64,000 bases of DNA from Macrocystis pyrifera (GCA_031763025.1 JASSKH010000011.1:1240001-1304000); one strand, 5' to 3'. Positions 1 through 11,325 are shown, numbered from the stretch's first letter. Made by a program: numbers and translations. The notes: a model not told the origin generated them from the letters alone.

Positions 1-437
1 TGTGCTCGATCTCATGCATGGCCGTAGTCGTATGACCATAGAACCTCGCATCCCTACAATTCAGGGACTGAGCATGTCGGGTTTCACCGACGAGGCAGGC
101 ATTGCTTGCACCAAGCGCGAAGCGCCGTGAGATGTCTGGCGAGTCGCATGAAGGGTGAGCTGCATCCTACCAAGAACCGCTTGTGAGGCGGACTTGCATA
201 TGGATGACAGCTTCAATGAGTTTATTTATTTTGCGTTGTAGCCACTTCCAGAGGCAGCATTGGGAGTGCTACGAGTATGTAACTGCCTCTTGGGTGCCTT
301 ACCATAAACACGTCCTGGTACGATCATTCCCCTTGTGCGGAGTGAAGGTTCTTCACCTCGCACACAAGTGATCTAACTCGACAACTGCTAATAGCTGTGA
401 CCGATCGCCAAAAAGAAGAAGAAGAAAAAAAAAGCGG
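1..437 (-). repeat. C-tract-ended repeat PCT-1, near-full copy cut by window start
   Basis: Reads on the minus strand as the ~430-bp dispersed family also found at 13177-13612 and 56732-57172. It shares the blocks around GCATGGCCGTAGTCGTATGA, the CGCGAAGCGCCGTGAG block and the GGTACCG-plus-T-run far end (here near 440). The C/G-tract end would lie just outside the window. An open frame at 183-371 is inside the repeat and is not a gene. Confidence 0.8.
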
Positions 438-526
438 TACCCTGGTTGTCTAGCTCAAGTGATGAGCGTCATGTTCTTCAGTATCGTTGCCAACCGACGC
501 CAACCCAACCTATATACACTAAATTG

Positions 527-596
527 GGGGGGGGGGGGGGGGGGGAGGGGGGCTGAGGTGATGTGTACAGCTGTAGATAGGGGGGGGGGGGGGGGG
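527..596. repeat. G-tracts with a 65-bp direct duplication
   Basis: Two G-runs (about 527-545 and 581-596) are each followed by GGCTGAG(A)GGTGATGTGTACAGCTG, so the tract and its flank are duplicated in tandem. No gene is recognised between 440 and 1076. Confidence 0.7.
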
Positions 597-1076
597 CTGA
601 GAGGTGATGTGTACAGCTGAGCCTTGACTCCTTTGGGACTTGTTATGTTCTTCTTCTGGCGTTGGTGTTCTCGGTTCTTCTTGGTACAAGTGTCCGATAT
701 CACAGTTTCGTTTTTTTTGCGTCTTCTTGATACTTGTGTTTGTTCTTGTTCGGTCGTTCTTTGCCTTCCTAACCGCTCCAGGACTGCCCCCCCCCCCCAT
801 CCCTGTTCCAGGGACACATTGCTTGACTTTAGAGGCGGACATTTTTTTTCTCTAGGCAGTGAGAGGGTGGCTCTCGGTTTTATCTGTTGCACCTTTTTTT
901 CTTTCATCACCCCGTTACGATAGCACCCGTTTCGGCGACAAATGACTTGAACATAGTATGCTCAGATTTGTTTTTTTTTTTCTGTATAGTGCAGCGGTAG
1001 CAGCAACAAATCGATTGATCTCGTTTGTGTTTCTTTTTTCTTCCTTGTGCCCCTCTATTGTGTGGCCCACGCACAG

Positions 1077-1250
1077 GCTCTACTCGCGGCTAACGACCCT
1101 TTCTTGAGGATGGTCGAGGCGGAGCCAGAGGCGGACGTAGTAAGCGTCTCACGGAAACCACGACCTGACACCGCCGTCGCCGTCGCCACCACCCCGATCG
1201 CTCCGTCGACGGTGATACCCCGCGCTGTGCTCCCACCCAGCGAAGCATGA
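1077..1250 (+). CDS. Candidate coding exon, gene unknown
   Basis: A pyrimidine-rich stretch ending in GCACAG at 1076 precedes an open frame beginning ALLAANDPFLRMVEAEPEA and ending at TGA 1248-1250. A good donor (GTAAGC) lies at 1140, so the exon may stop there in phase 0. A second frame just downstream (about 1231-1300, with HEVQAAVLHILNEEG) also looks coding. It could be the last exon of an upstream gene or a 5' exon of the SPIN90-like gene. I could not join it in phase to the exon at 2137, so the assignment is open. Confidence 0.3.
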   Translation, partial: ALLAANDPFLRMVEAEPEADVVSVSRKPRPDTAVAVATTPIAPSTVIPRAVLPPSEA

Positions 1251-1300
1251 GGTCCAGGCGGCTGTTCTACATATACTCAACGAAGAAGGCGAGTTGTTGT

Positions 1301-2050
1301 AAATATCGGTTGCCTCGTATATACGTGGAGATAAAACAATGTCTTTAAATCCTGTGCGCGTATATATTAATTGTCGGAATTTATTATCTGTTAGGCGTTG
1401 TATCGTAGGTAGTTGTGAAATGTGTCAATCGGGGGCCGGGTGTACATTACTACTCTAGTGCGAGACGTGTCCGACGATAAATGTTCGTAGCCCCTTATTT
1501 TTCTGAGCCTCTTCGCTTGAAAAAAGCTCGATACCCAACTAGACGCCAGTCGACGAGGTCAGAAGGGGCTGAAGTCTTATCGCGGTAAAAGTTCGAGGCC
1601 CGAACAGAAGCAGTGGGGAGGGGGGAGGAGAGCCTGCTATGCGACCCCGGATCTGAGTCACGAGTAGGAGGGAGAAAGAAAAGACGGGGGCGAAGATAAC
1701 GAATGGGAAGAAGAAAAGAAGAAAAACCTCACCCATGGCTGAAGTTGAGAACACATGTTGTTGTTCTCACGTGAACTCATCACCTCTGGGCCGAGGTAAG
1801 AAGACGGGCTTCAACAAAATCTGGAGCGGAAGAATATCTCAGGAAGAAGTTTATCAAAGTGTGTCTGTGTTTTCCCCCCATCGTCTCAGGTGACTCCCCC
1901 CCACTCTTCCCCTGTTATACCTCCCCTCCTTACGTTTCCCTCGAGTGGCGACAAACAAGACTGAATTCAATAACTCTGGAGCGGGAAAACGTCAAAGGAA
2001 AAAGTGTACCAAGGTGTGTCTGTGTCTCCCCCCCGTCGTCGTCTCACGCG

Positions 2051-2094
<44 letters not shown>

Positions 2095-2136
2095 CCCCGC
2101 CTCCTTACTTTTCGCTCGATTTTGACGGTTACTCAG
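1301..2136. other. Non-coding stretch with a long C-tract
   Basis: No exon is recognised. The minus strand is pyrimidine-rich around 1600-1740. A pure C-run of 42 nt occupies 2052-2093, about 40 bp before the exon that begins at 2137. A block containing GTGTGTCTGTGT and CCCCCCGTCGTCTCA occurs twice (about 1858 and 2015). Confidence 0.6.
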
Positions 2137-2243
2137 GCTACCCCAACGGAAACGAAGAGCTGGCGAAACTTTGCTTGGGCTTCTGCTCCGACGCTTTTGA
2201 AGTGGAACACAGCGATTCGTTGTTTTACGTCAATGACGTCAAG
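2137..2243 (+). CDS. SPIN90-like gene, exon n-2
   Basis: Acceptor ACTCAG ends at 2136 and donor GTAGGA starts at 2244. The exon encodes GYPNGNEELAKLCLGFCSDA and then a segment ending in LFYVNDVK. It starts after one base of a split codon and ends in phase 0. Confidence 0.75.
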
Positions 2244-5200
2244 GTAGGATCACCCAAGGTGGCACTTGGTCCATGCGTGAGATAGGGGTAGCTTTTTTTG
2301 GACATTTTTTTTTCGAACTGCCGGCGGTTCTTAACCCTTTTTTCTACTGCGCTGCTTTTTTCTTGTTTTTTTTGTTTGTTTTTCCCATTCCACGCACTTC
2401 TTTTCTCTCTCCTTCCTATTACGGGGGTCCATAGTTAATAGGATCTATGGTATACATAAAAACCTGTATATTTAGCTATTTTTACTACCAATATTTGGTT
2501 CTGTTTACTATGATCCCCCGTAATAGTCGTATTTTAGATCCGGGGTCGCAAAGTAGTCCAATCTGCCCCCTCCTCTCTACGGTTCGGCCATTTCTTCCTT
2601 CGCCCACTCGCATCGAGTGCACAAAACACATATGACTCTAAGGGTCATTCTTATCGGAGAGCTGTTTTCCCATCATTTCCAAAAACAAATCGCGCAATTT
2701 TTCAGCCTTCCAATTTTTCCTGTTTTTTTTTTTTTTCGATTTTTCCTGTTTTTTTTTTCGAAATATGCGAAAATTAAGTTTCCTTTTTTTTTGCTTACTG
2801 GAGAATTTCACGAATAGTGACAGAACGCCCCCCGTATCTTGATACATATCTCCAATTATTTCCAAACTTTGGAAATTCTGGAAAGAAAGCTCTCCGGTAA
2901 GAATGATCCTAATTCCAAGTCCTTTGTCCCTGAAAGGGGTTTACAGTTCTAAAAGGGTTATAGCCGGGGAACGCTACCCAATATCGTTGGAACACAATGG
3001 ATCATACTACTCTACCCTGGGCGTAAATATATATAGAAACACAGAAACGACCCATATTATTCTATTGTAGAGTGGCAAGTGTTTTACAGTAAGGCATGCG
3101 GTGTATACCTACTATTAATATTTGGCCATCGAGTTGCACTTTCCGTTTTTTTTTCTTGAAAAAGCACGATGTCTGTTACGGGGGACCATAGTAAATAGGA
3201 CCTACAGTACACACTAAAACCTATATATTACCCTATTTTTACGAACCATGTTTGGTCCTATTTGCTTTGTCCCCCGTAATAGGTGACTCTGTAAAATCAA
3301 AGCTGTTCCAGTCGGGCACCCCAAAAGGCAAAACTGGGTGCATCCCTATCATATATACGGCAGTACGCGAGTCATGCGCCTGGCCGCCTGGATACGTGCG
3401 CACGATGGACAGATGACCATATAATAAAAAAAAAAAAAAAAAAAAAAAAATAGAAAAAAAAAAAAAATAAAATAACGAATACCGTAAATCGCGTCGAATT
3501 CGCACAGCAAGGGTACGACCGTTTTTCAGCGGTCGTTTTATTTTCAACAACGATGAGGGTGCCAAGCTAATAAAGCCGAACACTATATTTTCGGAAGGAC
3601 TCTCTCGACCGGATATTTCCGAAAACGCCTCCTTTGCTGATCGGTACTGGCAAAAACTTCCCGTTTGTATGGAAAAAATCGAGCGCTAAAAAACGATCGC
3701 ACCTCTCTGCGAAGTCAACTTTCTTTGAGGACCCGTGTCCCACATACGTGCCTGCGGTTCCGGCTTGCTGTGCAGCATCTGTTTGTTGGTATTTATACCA
3801 GTGCAGATCAAACCCGGGACTCAGGTTCTAGATCATGCAGCTCGTACGGCTCCTATTCGGCAACATGAGCTATGTGCTACTGTAGGTCATGCAGCTCGTC
3901 ATGCCCCCCATCCCCTCCCTCACCCACATGTAGTTACTCTGTGGAACCCGCTCGTTTTCTTACACGGGTGCTGTATGTAGGTGACGCACTTTCCAAGGCA
4001 TACCCCCCCCCCACCCTCCCGGCACTCATAACTCCCTCGTTTGTTGACGAACCACCTTTTTATTGCTTCACAACACAGGTGATGGTAGACGTGATCGTCC
4101 GGGAGCTGTACAACTTGCCGACCAGCGACCCTCTGCGGGCGGACTATCTTCGCATGCTCAAAAGGTAAAATACTCGTAAATTTCTTCTTGCGTTTTTTGG
4201 TAAATTTGTCGTCAGTACGACGCTGGTTTTATTCCGTGTATCATCCTGGGACTGCATACCCATACCCGCCCCACCTCCCTACCACACTGAAAACATAGTT
4301 CCACTCTTAATTCCGAGTAGTTTGGGATTAAGAAGTACGTGCAGCCTCATATACCCTGGTAGGGATTACAAGGTACTGGTAATTTTTATGTGGGCACTTC
4401 TTACCTGCTACCAGGATTCTTCACGGGTCATGAGCCAACCCGAAGTTTTTATATCTCACGGTTCGGTTCGGTCCGGTCCGGTCCGGTTTGGTTCGGTTCG
4501 GTTCGGTTCGGTTCGGTTCGGTTCGGTTCGGTTCGGTTCGGTTCGGTTCGGTTCGGTTCGGTTCGGTTCGGTTCGGTTCGGTTCGGTTCGGTTCGGTTCG
4601 GTTCGGGTCGGGTCGGGTCGGGTCGGGTCGGTTCGGGTCGGGTCGGGTCGGGTCGGGTCGGGTCGGGTCGGTCTGGTCTCGCCCGTACCCAACCCGACCC
4701 GACCTGACCCGCGAGGTTGGACCCGACCTGTGGACAGCCCTGTCTGCTTCTTACCTGGTACCAGGTACCTCACAAGAATTTATCTGTTACCGCTCTGTCC
4801 GGAAAATGAAGGAGCGTTTAGGTATCCATATCAATACTGAAACATGCTTTAAAATTCCGGACACAGGGGTACCGGGTACCTATCAATGGACTTCCGAGAT
4901 AAGCGGAGGAAAAGCGAGTAGCAAAGAAAGGTCGCTTTAGAGAATCCGCCAAGCAGTATGTGTTAGCCTTGGTTGGTTAGGGTGTGACCACTTAATGGTC
5001 CGATTAACGATACAGGGCAAGGAGCTGTGCGACACGGCATTCAACCCAACATTGTGCTCACGACATGAGCATCGCAACAGATATCTATCGTCTACTGGTA
5101 TGAGATGTTTTCTGCCTCCTTCAAGGTCACGCCGGCCAAGAGAACCTTCAGGGTAAACAAACCTACACTGGCGGTAGGGCTTGCACGACGGCACGTTTTT

Positions 5201-5670
5201 CGAAGACGGGTTTTTAGTGTGCTGTTTATCTTTTCGACCTTTTCTCGTTAAATGCCCTCCCCTCCCGCTCCTCCCCCTCGCCCTCCCCTCCCCCGTGGCC
5301 GCGGTAACCGTCGTCGTCATCACCACCGCCATCACCACTCCCCCATCCCCCACCATCACCACCACCTCCCCCCCCACCCCCCCCCACTACCACCACCACC
5401 ACCATCATCTCACCTCCCATCCCCCCCCGCACCATGACCACCACCATCACCCCACCCCACCCTGCTACTACCACCACCTCCACCCACCACCCTCACCCCC
5501 ACTACACCACCACCACGTGTTCGCGTTTAAGGCTGCTTGAACGATCGGAGTGGGCGACGCGAGGAGCCCGTTACCGCGAAGACGACATTGAGCTCGCCAC
5601 CGGAGCAAATATCACCATCACCACCACCACCACCATCATCACCACCAGTGCTGCCGTGCCGGCAATTTGA
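2137..5670 (+). CDS. SPIN90/Ldb17-like (DUF2013) protein, 3' part of gene
   Basis: Three exons, 2137-2243, 4079-4164 and 5532-5670, join with matching phases (0, then 2) into one frame ending at TGA 5668-5670. The product contains a stretch passing through LFYVNDVK, VMVDVIVRELYNLP and DPLRADYLRMLKRLLE to RGARYREDDIEL. That is the core of the SPIN90/Ldb17 leucine-rich domain, whose usual pattern is FYtNDlkVLiDIivREL then YLrvL then a YkreE-like motif. Family members (human NCKIPSD, yeast Ldb17) act in the cytoplasm on actin and the Arp2/3 complex; that role here is inferred from the family. The N-terminal half and the start codon are not found and may lie upstream of the window or in unrecognised exons. 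The tail after the domain is Thr-rich, encoded by a CACCAT repeat. Confidence 0.75.
2419..2523 (+). mobile_element. MITE copy (TTACGGGGG family), reference copy
   Basis: Non-autonomous element of 105 bp. The terminal inverted repeats begin TTACGGGGGTCCATAGTTAA and extend about 27 bp, with an AT-rich centre. Flanking TA dinucleotides (2417-2418 and 2524-2525) are the target duplication, as in Tc1/mariner-type elements. It has no coding capacity. About 20 copies lie in the window; orientation is taken from the centre, with GTATACATAAAAACC as plus. This copy sits in an intron of the SPIN90-like gene. Confidence 0.9.
2524..3175. other. Intronic AT-rich DNA
   Basis: No exon or known element. T-runs lie near 2720-2790. 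An imperfect inverted pair around ATTTCCAAA (2680 and 2856) could form a stem; nothing more can be said. Confidence 0.5.
3176..3279 (+). mobile_element. MITE copy
   Basis: Second MITE in the same SPIN90 intron. The right end CCCCCGTAA is intact and followed by TA; the left flank is TG, so one base of the duplication has changed. Confidence 0.85.
4079..4164 (+). CDS. SPIN90-like gene, exon n-1
   Basis: Acceptor CAACACAG ends at 4078 and donor GTAAAA starts at 4165. It encodes VMVDVIVRELYNLPTSDPLR and then ADYLRMLK, the most conserved part of the domain. Phase 0 in, phase 2 out. Confidence 0.85.
4461..4680. repeat. GGTTC pentanucleotide array drifting to GGGTC
   Basis: Nearly perfect tandem GGTTC (about 30 units) changes to GGGTC over the last 70 bp. 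All three plus frames and one minus frame stay open because 5-mers without stops repeat every 15 bases; the Arg/Phe/Gly/Ser 'proteins' are artefacts. It lies in the last intron of the SPIN90-like gene. Confidence 0.9.
5240..5520. repeat. C-rich CACCAT/CCCT microsatellite
   Basis: Pyrimidine-rich stretch of CCCTCC and CACCAC/CACCAT units directly before the acceptor at 5531, probably serving as its polypyrimidine tract. The same CACCAT unit recurs inside the last exon. Confidence 0.8.
5532..5670 (+). CDS. SPIN90-like gene, terminal exon
   Basis: The acceptor TTTAAG ends at 5531. The first G completes an Arg codon begun in the previous exon, followed by LLERSEWATRGARYREDDIE, which continues the domain. 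After that come ATGANI and a Thr/Ile tail from a CACCAT repeat, with TGA at 5668. No convincing donor precedes the stop. Confidence 0.7.
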
Positions 5671-5689
5671 CGCGGAGGAGCAGCTAAGG

Positions 5690-7310
5690 TGCCACGAGAC
5701 CGGTCTTTTTGGGGACGTGAAGGCGTCTTTGATCCTCAGCATACTACTTTTAGTGTGTGTGGGGGGCGTCAGTCAAGGGGTCAAGCCGCGGTCTCCGGTA
5801 TTTTGGGGGCGTCAAGGCTTCTTCATACTATTAATAGTTTTAGTATGAGGACGGTCAGTCAAGCGGTCAAACCGCAGTCTCCGGTATTTTTGAGGGCGTC
5901 AAGGTCTCTTCATACTATTAATAGTTAAGTATGGAGACGGTCAGCCAAGCGGTCGAGCCGCAATCTCTGGTCTTTTTGGCGGCTCTTCATACTAGTTTTA
6001 GTGTGTGGGGCGTCAGCCAAGCGATCAAAGTGCGGTTTCCGATATTTTTGGGGGCGTGAAGGCCTCTTCATACTAGGTTTGGTGTGGGGGGCGACTTCGG
6101 TCTCCTATCTTTTTGGGCGCGTCGAGGCGTCTTTTGTCCTAAACATACTAGGTTTTGTGTGGGGGGGATGCGGGCAATCAAGGGGGCAAACGCGGTCTCC
6201 TATCTCTTTGGGGGCATCACAGGGCCTTTTTATACTAGTTTCGGTGGGGGGGAGCGGTTAGTCAAGCGGTCAAACCGCGGTCTCCGGTCTTTTTGGAGGC
6301 GTCAATGCCTCTTTCTTGTCTTCAACATACTGGTACTATTTTGTGTGTGTGTCGGGGCGTCAGTCAAAGAGTCACATCGCGGTCTCCGGTCTTTTTGGAG
6401 GCGTCAAGGCCTCTTCATGCCCGTTTTGATGTGGGGGGGGCGGTCAGTCAAGCGGCCAAACCGCGGTCTCCGATCTTGTTGGGGGCGTCATGACGTCGAT
6501 TGTCTTTGGCAGACTACTTCCAGTGTGTGTCAGGGGGTTGGTCAACGGATCAAACCGCTGTCTCTGGTCTCTTTGGGGGCGTCAAGGCCTTTTCAATACT
6601 AGTTTTGGTGTGGGAGGGAGCGGTCAGTCAAGCGGTCAAAACGCGGTCTCCGGTCTTTTTGCGCGCGTCATGGCGTCTTTTGTCCCTAACATACTAGTTA
6701 TGGTGTGGGGGTACGGTCAATCAAGGGGCCAACCGCGGTCTCCGGTCTCTTTGGGGGCGTGAAAGCCTTTTCATACTAGCATTGGTGTGGGGGAGCGGTC
6801 ACTCAAGCGGTATAACCGCGGTCTCCGGTATGTTTACGGGCGTAAAGGCCTCGTTCGTGCCCTTCACATACTAGTTTTAGTGTGTGTCAGGGGCTCGGTC
6901 AAGGGATGGAACCCCAGTCTCCGGTCTCTTTAGGGACGTCAAGACCTTTTCATACTGGTCTTGGTGTGGATGGGGGCGGGCAGTCAAGCGGTCAAACCGC
7001 GGTCTCCGTTTTTTTGGTGGGCGTCAAGGGCTCGTTTTTTTCTTTAACATGCTATTTTTTGTGCGTGTCGGGGGGGGGGGGGGGTCAGTCAAGGGGTTGA
7101 ACCGCTGACTCTGGTCTCTTTGGCGGCGTCAAGACCTTTCCATACTAGTTTGGGTGTGGGGGGGGGGGGGGGCGGTCGGTCAAGCGGTCAAACCGCGATT
7201 TTCGGTCTTTTTGGGGGTGTCAAGGCCTCGTTCTTGTTCTCAACATACTCATTTTAGTGTTTGTGGGGGGGCGGTCAGTCAAGGGGTCAAACCGCGGTCT
7301 CCTAGTAGCA
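5690..7310. repeat. ~94-bp minisatellite with GCGGTCAAACCGC hairpin in each unit
   Basis: About 17 units of 75-110 bp. Each carries GTCAGTCAAGCGGTCAAACC followed by GCGGTCTCCGGTC, then GGGCGTCAAGGCCTC, CATACTAG and a GTGTG/G-run. GCGGT-CAA-ACCGC is a perfect 5-bp stem with a 3-nt loop. Many frames stay partly open, but no protein is credible. A second block of the same family lies at 30597-31000 and a fragment at about 21505-21560. Confidence 0.9.
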
Positions 7311-9353
7311 GCTTTCGAGGGCAAGGAATTGACACAGCCACGGCGACGTAGTCCGTTCGTCAAGCCCTGTTTTTTTCCCCTCCTGCGGTGGATGGCGGAA
7401 GGGTGAAAACAACCGTTGTGCTACATAAAATAGTGTCACGCACTATTCCCAAGCAGTAAGTCCGAAAAAAAATGGCTTGCAGTTGTTACATGTTGGGGGA
7501 CGAAAAAAACTGGAATTAGGGTTTTGGGCCTATTTATGGTGCCGAAGTTTTCCGAAATATCGAACGCGTTTCGTTTTTTTTGCGCTGATACCGAGCGAAC
7601 ATTTTTTCGACATATCTACTACAGTATCGAAATCGTAACCGATGTGAATTGTCGATGACGCATTTGAATTTTCGTTCATCGAATGGAGTTTTCGTTTACC
7701 GATTTTTTATTTTTCGATTGGATTTTTCGTTCATCGATTTGACTTGTCGTTTATCGAGTCGATCTTTGGTTGATCTCGTAATGGACTCGATTATCTTTCG
7801 ACATCCATCAACACTATTAATTGTCGGGTCATGCTCGGTCGTACGCGTATACGAAGTGAAAAGGATTGAGTGTACCGTGACGTAATGTTTTTTTTTATAT
7901 ATTTAGTGTACCTGTAGTTTTTGTTTTTCATGTTTGTTGTTGTTTACCATCTTTTTTTATTCGCGCTAAGCGACGCTCGCGAAGTCCGCCATAATCTGGT
8001 TGAGGAAAGAGCGTCGTCCGTAATCGGAACGAGGGACAACAGCAGCAGCAGCAGCAGCAAGAAGAGGAGTGGCAGTAGCAGCAGGAGCAGTAGGAGCTGC
8101 AGCAGTAGTAGCAGAACCGAGCAGTAAGTTCGTGTGTTTTTCTTCAGGTATGTTGTAGAAGCGTCTGTCTAGGCGAGCGGCGAGGCACGATCACCCGTCG
8201 CAACAGACACGCCGTGTTTTTTTTTTTTTTTTTTTTTTTTTTGTTCGTTTAGTTCGTGGGCGCGCGTACTTAGTAGAGTCCCGCTGTTTCTATCATGGTT
8301 GCAGCCAAAACGCTCCATTGACCTTAACCCAGGTGGAGGGTAGCACTGCAACGGAAAAAAAAAAAGGTGTGTCGTACGTATGGTATTAATATATGTGAGG
8401 ATTTTTACGAAGGTGTTTAGTAGTATGGGGTATATATGTACGCTGGGGTACCCAGGTACCACCACCTATTCTGGTTGTTTTGGCCATCCTTGGGTAGTAC
8501 TCAGGCAGGTACTGGGATAGATACTCGGGTGGGTACTCGGGTAGACACGCGGGTATATATACCCTAGAAAAGATGCCCTTGTAAAGTTTTGTTCAATAGT
8601 TGCATGGTTTTGCATTTTTCGGTTACATTGTGCGTATGTACAAGCGTTGCGTCATTGCGTCATGCGTTATCCGGCTTCGTACGTACTACCAGGCACTGGT
8701 ACTGTTGAATAGTTGAATACCCAGCGCTATTAATATTTACTATTGATGTTTTATGGTCATGGCAGGAGCGACCTATTCTCGAAAGGAGCAAATATAGAAT
8801 ACAGTAAGAATACATACTCTGTGGACGGAAGTACGACGTAGAAGGATCGCTTGGACGTGAATACTATCCATCCAAACTGCCCTTTCATTGCTCAGTGCAG
8901 ATTGACACATGCGATTAACTGTTTGCCCCGCAGTAATATCGGTGAGGTAATTACGTGGGTCTGGAAACCAATTTATTTGAGTTTTGTTTGGGGACCGGGC
9001 GCGGCACCGCTCCCGCTAAATCTCCAGCAGAAACATCCGAACATGACACACCCTGCTTGTGTGTGTGATTTATTTTTTTTTGTCTGTCTGTTGTGTTCGT
9101 CTCGAGCTTTTGTGCTTCTTTGCAAGCGTAAGAGAGCGGTATAAACCAACCACCTTAGACAGATACTTAGCACCGATCGATGTTCGTAGGTTGTACCGCG
9201 GGCTCCACTTCATGATCTACTGCTGTAGTTCTTCCCGGATTGCAGATATATCCATCCCTGATCTGTGTGATCTGTATGATCTGTATGATCTAGCTCACAC
9301 GTTGCTAGGTGGGAGCGTGATTTGGACATGTTACCTGAGTCGGATCTGTACTA
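7311..9353. other. Non-coding DNA with small repeats
   Basis: No gene recognised. It contains TTTTCGTTYATCGA repeats (7660-7760), an AGC/AGT trinucleotide stretch (8041-8126), a T-run (8217-8242), a GGGTAGATACTC-like short repeat (8490-8565) and CTGTATGATCTG repeats (9258-9292). The last resemble the ends of the GATCT-rich elements at 38-39 kb. Confidence 0.6.
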
Positions 9354-9461
9354 TTACCGGGGTCCATAGTTAATAGGACCTATGGTATACATAAAAACCT
9401 ATATATTCACCTATTTTTACTAGCAATATTTGGTCCTGTTTACTATGGTCCCTTACCGTAA
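9354..9461 (+). mobile_element. MITE copy
   Basis: TA-flanked copy inserted in GATCTGTA-rich DNA. Both termini carry an altered base block (TTACCGGGG and CCTTACCGTAA). Confidence 0.85.
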
Positions 9462-9745
9462 TATACAGATCCTGCACAGCACCTCATAACGGCAGGTTGG
9501 GGCATGTGTGATCTATCATAGATGATCTATCTGTAGATTATCTACGTACAGATAGATATATCGTGATGTATCCGACGTGTGCACACTTCGCTGTGAGGAC
9601 TATTAATATAAAGTGTTTCCTTTTGGGTTTTTTTTTTGGGACCCAGAGACGCATGCTACAGCAGTAGAGGTGCACCCTTTCTTTGCCTTCTGAGGCTCCT
9701 GACTTTAGGAGCTTTATACTATTTGTACTATTGTCATTGCGACTA

Positions 9746-9850
9746 TTGCGGGGGACCATAGTAAATAGGACCAAATATGATTAGTAAAACAGGGAAATGT
9801 ATAGGTTTTTTGGGTCTACCATAGGTCCTATTTACTATGGCCCCCCGTAA
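9746..9850 (-). mobile_element. MITE copy
   Basis: Minus-oriented 105-bp copy with a left terminus TTGCGGGGG. TA flanks both ends (9744-9745 and 9851-9852). Confidence 0.85.
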
Positions 9851-10129
9851 TATTGGTAAGTCATTATTACTGTTGCGACGTCACCCCAAAAGTGACCCTG
9901 AGAGAATGAGAGTGCAATGGTTGTTTACGAAAATGCCATTTCGCAAAAGGAAAATGGTATTCCGACAGTTTAGGAACCCCGTCCTTCAGAAAACAGATTG
10001 CCCAAAATGTGCTACTTCTATAGTAGCACGCGTTCAGACACACAGCAGTATATAGCCACCAAACGCATGTCAGGTGCTGTCTTCTTTCAGAACCGCACAA
10101 CGGGAGCACGGCAGCAGTACGACTACACA

Positions 10130-10354
10130 GATAGGTGGCCGGGACCCCCCCCCCCCCTGCACGACGTAGGCGTAAAAAAATCCGTTTGGAGACGTGGAAC
10201 AATGAATAAGCAAACCCCACCACAAGGTGTCGACAACTTCTCCACTCGGTACGCCCGCAGTTATCGTAATTGTGTGCTACATTGTTTAACAATGTCTCCA
10301 CAAGGACTTTCTTTACGCCCACAATGTGCAGGGGGGGGGGTCCCGGCCACCTGT
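10130..10354. repeat. Fold-back element with C/G-tract termini
   Basis: AGGTGGCCGGGACC plus a C-run (10131-10158) is mirrored by a G-run plus GGTCCCGGCCACCT (10331-10354). Next inward, CGTAGGCGTAAAAAAATCCG pairs imperfectly with GGACTTTCTTTACGCCCACA, and GTGGAACA / TGTCTCCAC continue the arms. This is an inverted repeat of about 65 bp per arm around a ~90-bp centre. No protein and no clear target duplication. Confidence 0.7.
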
Positions 10355-11287
10355 GAAGCATCTCACTGCGCGTGCGTCGTCGAGACACCCCCCCCCCTCC
10401 CCCCGTGCTTTTTTGTTCGACGGGTACCTCCACACTTCAGCAGCGCGAGCTTCTTTTTTAGGACGATGATGTAATCTTCGTCACTTGTTTCGACAACTTC
10501 TCCTAGAGCTGTGAGTCGGCAGTAGATGCACGATATGGTAGGGATGCACTTATTGATAACATTTCCTGAGACTCCTGACTTGAGAAGCTCAATACCTACC
10601 TGCGGCAGGTCAGAGAACGGACTGAACCCGATAAAAAAAAATCGCATGGCATATTACGTGGGGTATCACACGAAAATTACTAAAAAAAACAAACGCGTGA
10701 GATTAAAAAACATACTGGGTTTGTAAGGAGCCCCGGTGGTCAGAAACAGTTTTCTCAAACATGTGCTATAATACCTCTATCGTAGCATGCCTCAGTAGGA
10801 TTCCACGACTATCACAGCTTCCAGGTAGTCGGTATGTGCCGTCAGCCAACTAACTGACTTTAGTCCGCAAGTCGGCTTGCGAAGCCAGCTGGTGGCCACA
10901 GCTGACATGCCGATTAAAGGAGAGCCAAATCAGCCCTCCTGGGTCGACGCCCCCCCCCCCGCCCAAAAAATAAAAGGTACAGCAGGTATCCCCCAGCCAA
11001 CAATCCTTCCTACAAGTATGCAAACCCAATAAGTCGGATAGTCGGCAGTCACACGTCCGGGAAACAACTAATTATTAGTCGGACTAGCAACTACTGTAGT
11101 TGGTGACTTCGGTTGTGCCAACTCCCAGCCCTACGTTTCCCCCTTAAACTCCCAAAGGGTTTTGTACTTTAGAAATTCGGTGATGAGGAAGCTCAGTTTT
11201 ACCCGACCTTAATATATTTAGAAGTACATAAGGGGTGACTGACTCCTTTGCGTGATGAGAAAATGGCAGGAGGCGTGAAAAATTAAC

Positions 11288-11291
<4 letters not shown>
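10355..11291. other. Unassigned non-coding DNA
   Basis: A segment around 10520-10625 (CTCCTGACTTGAGAAGCTC) resembles pieces at 9685-9715 and 39455-39480, so a dispersed repeat is likely. I see no gene. Confidence 0.5.

Positions 11292-11324
<33 letters not shown>
11292..11324. repeat. Pure G-run, 33 nt
   Basis: Uninterrupted run of 33 G. An apparent minus-strand frame across it (11144-11467) is proline padding and not a gene. Confidence 0.9.

Positions 11325-11325
<1 letters not shown>

Noticed and set aside
4322..4940. Three long Arg/Phe/Gly/Ser frames plus one on the other strand
   Set aside because: All are the GGTTC pentamer read in different frames.
5690..7310. CRISPR-like array
   Set aside because: Units are contiguous and vary along their whole length; there are no unique spacers, and the DNA is eukaryotic.
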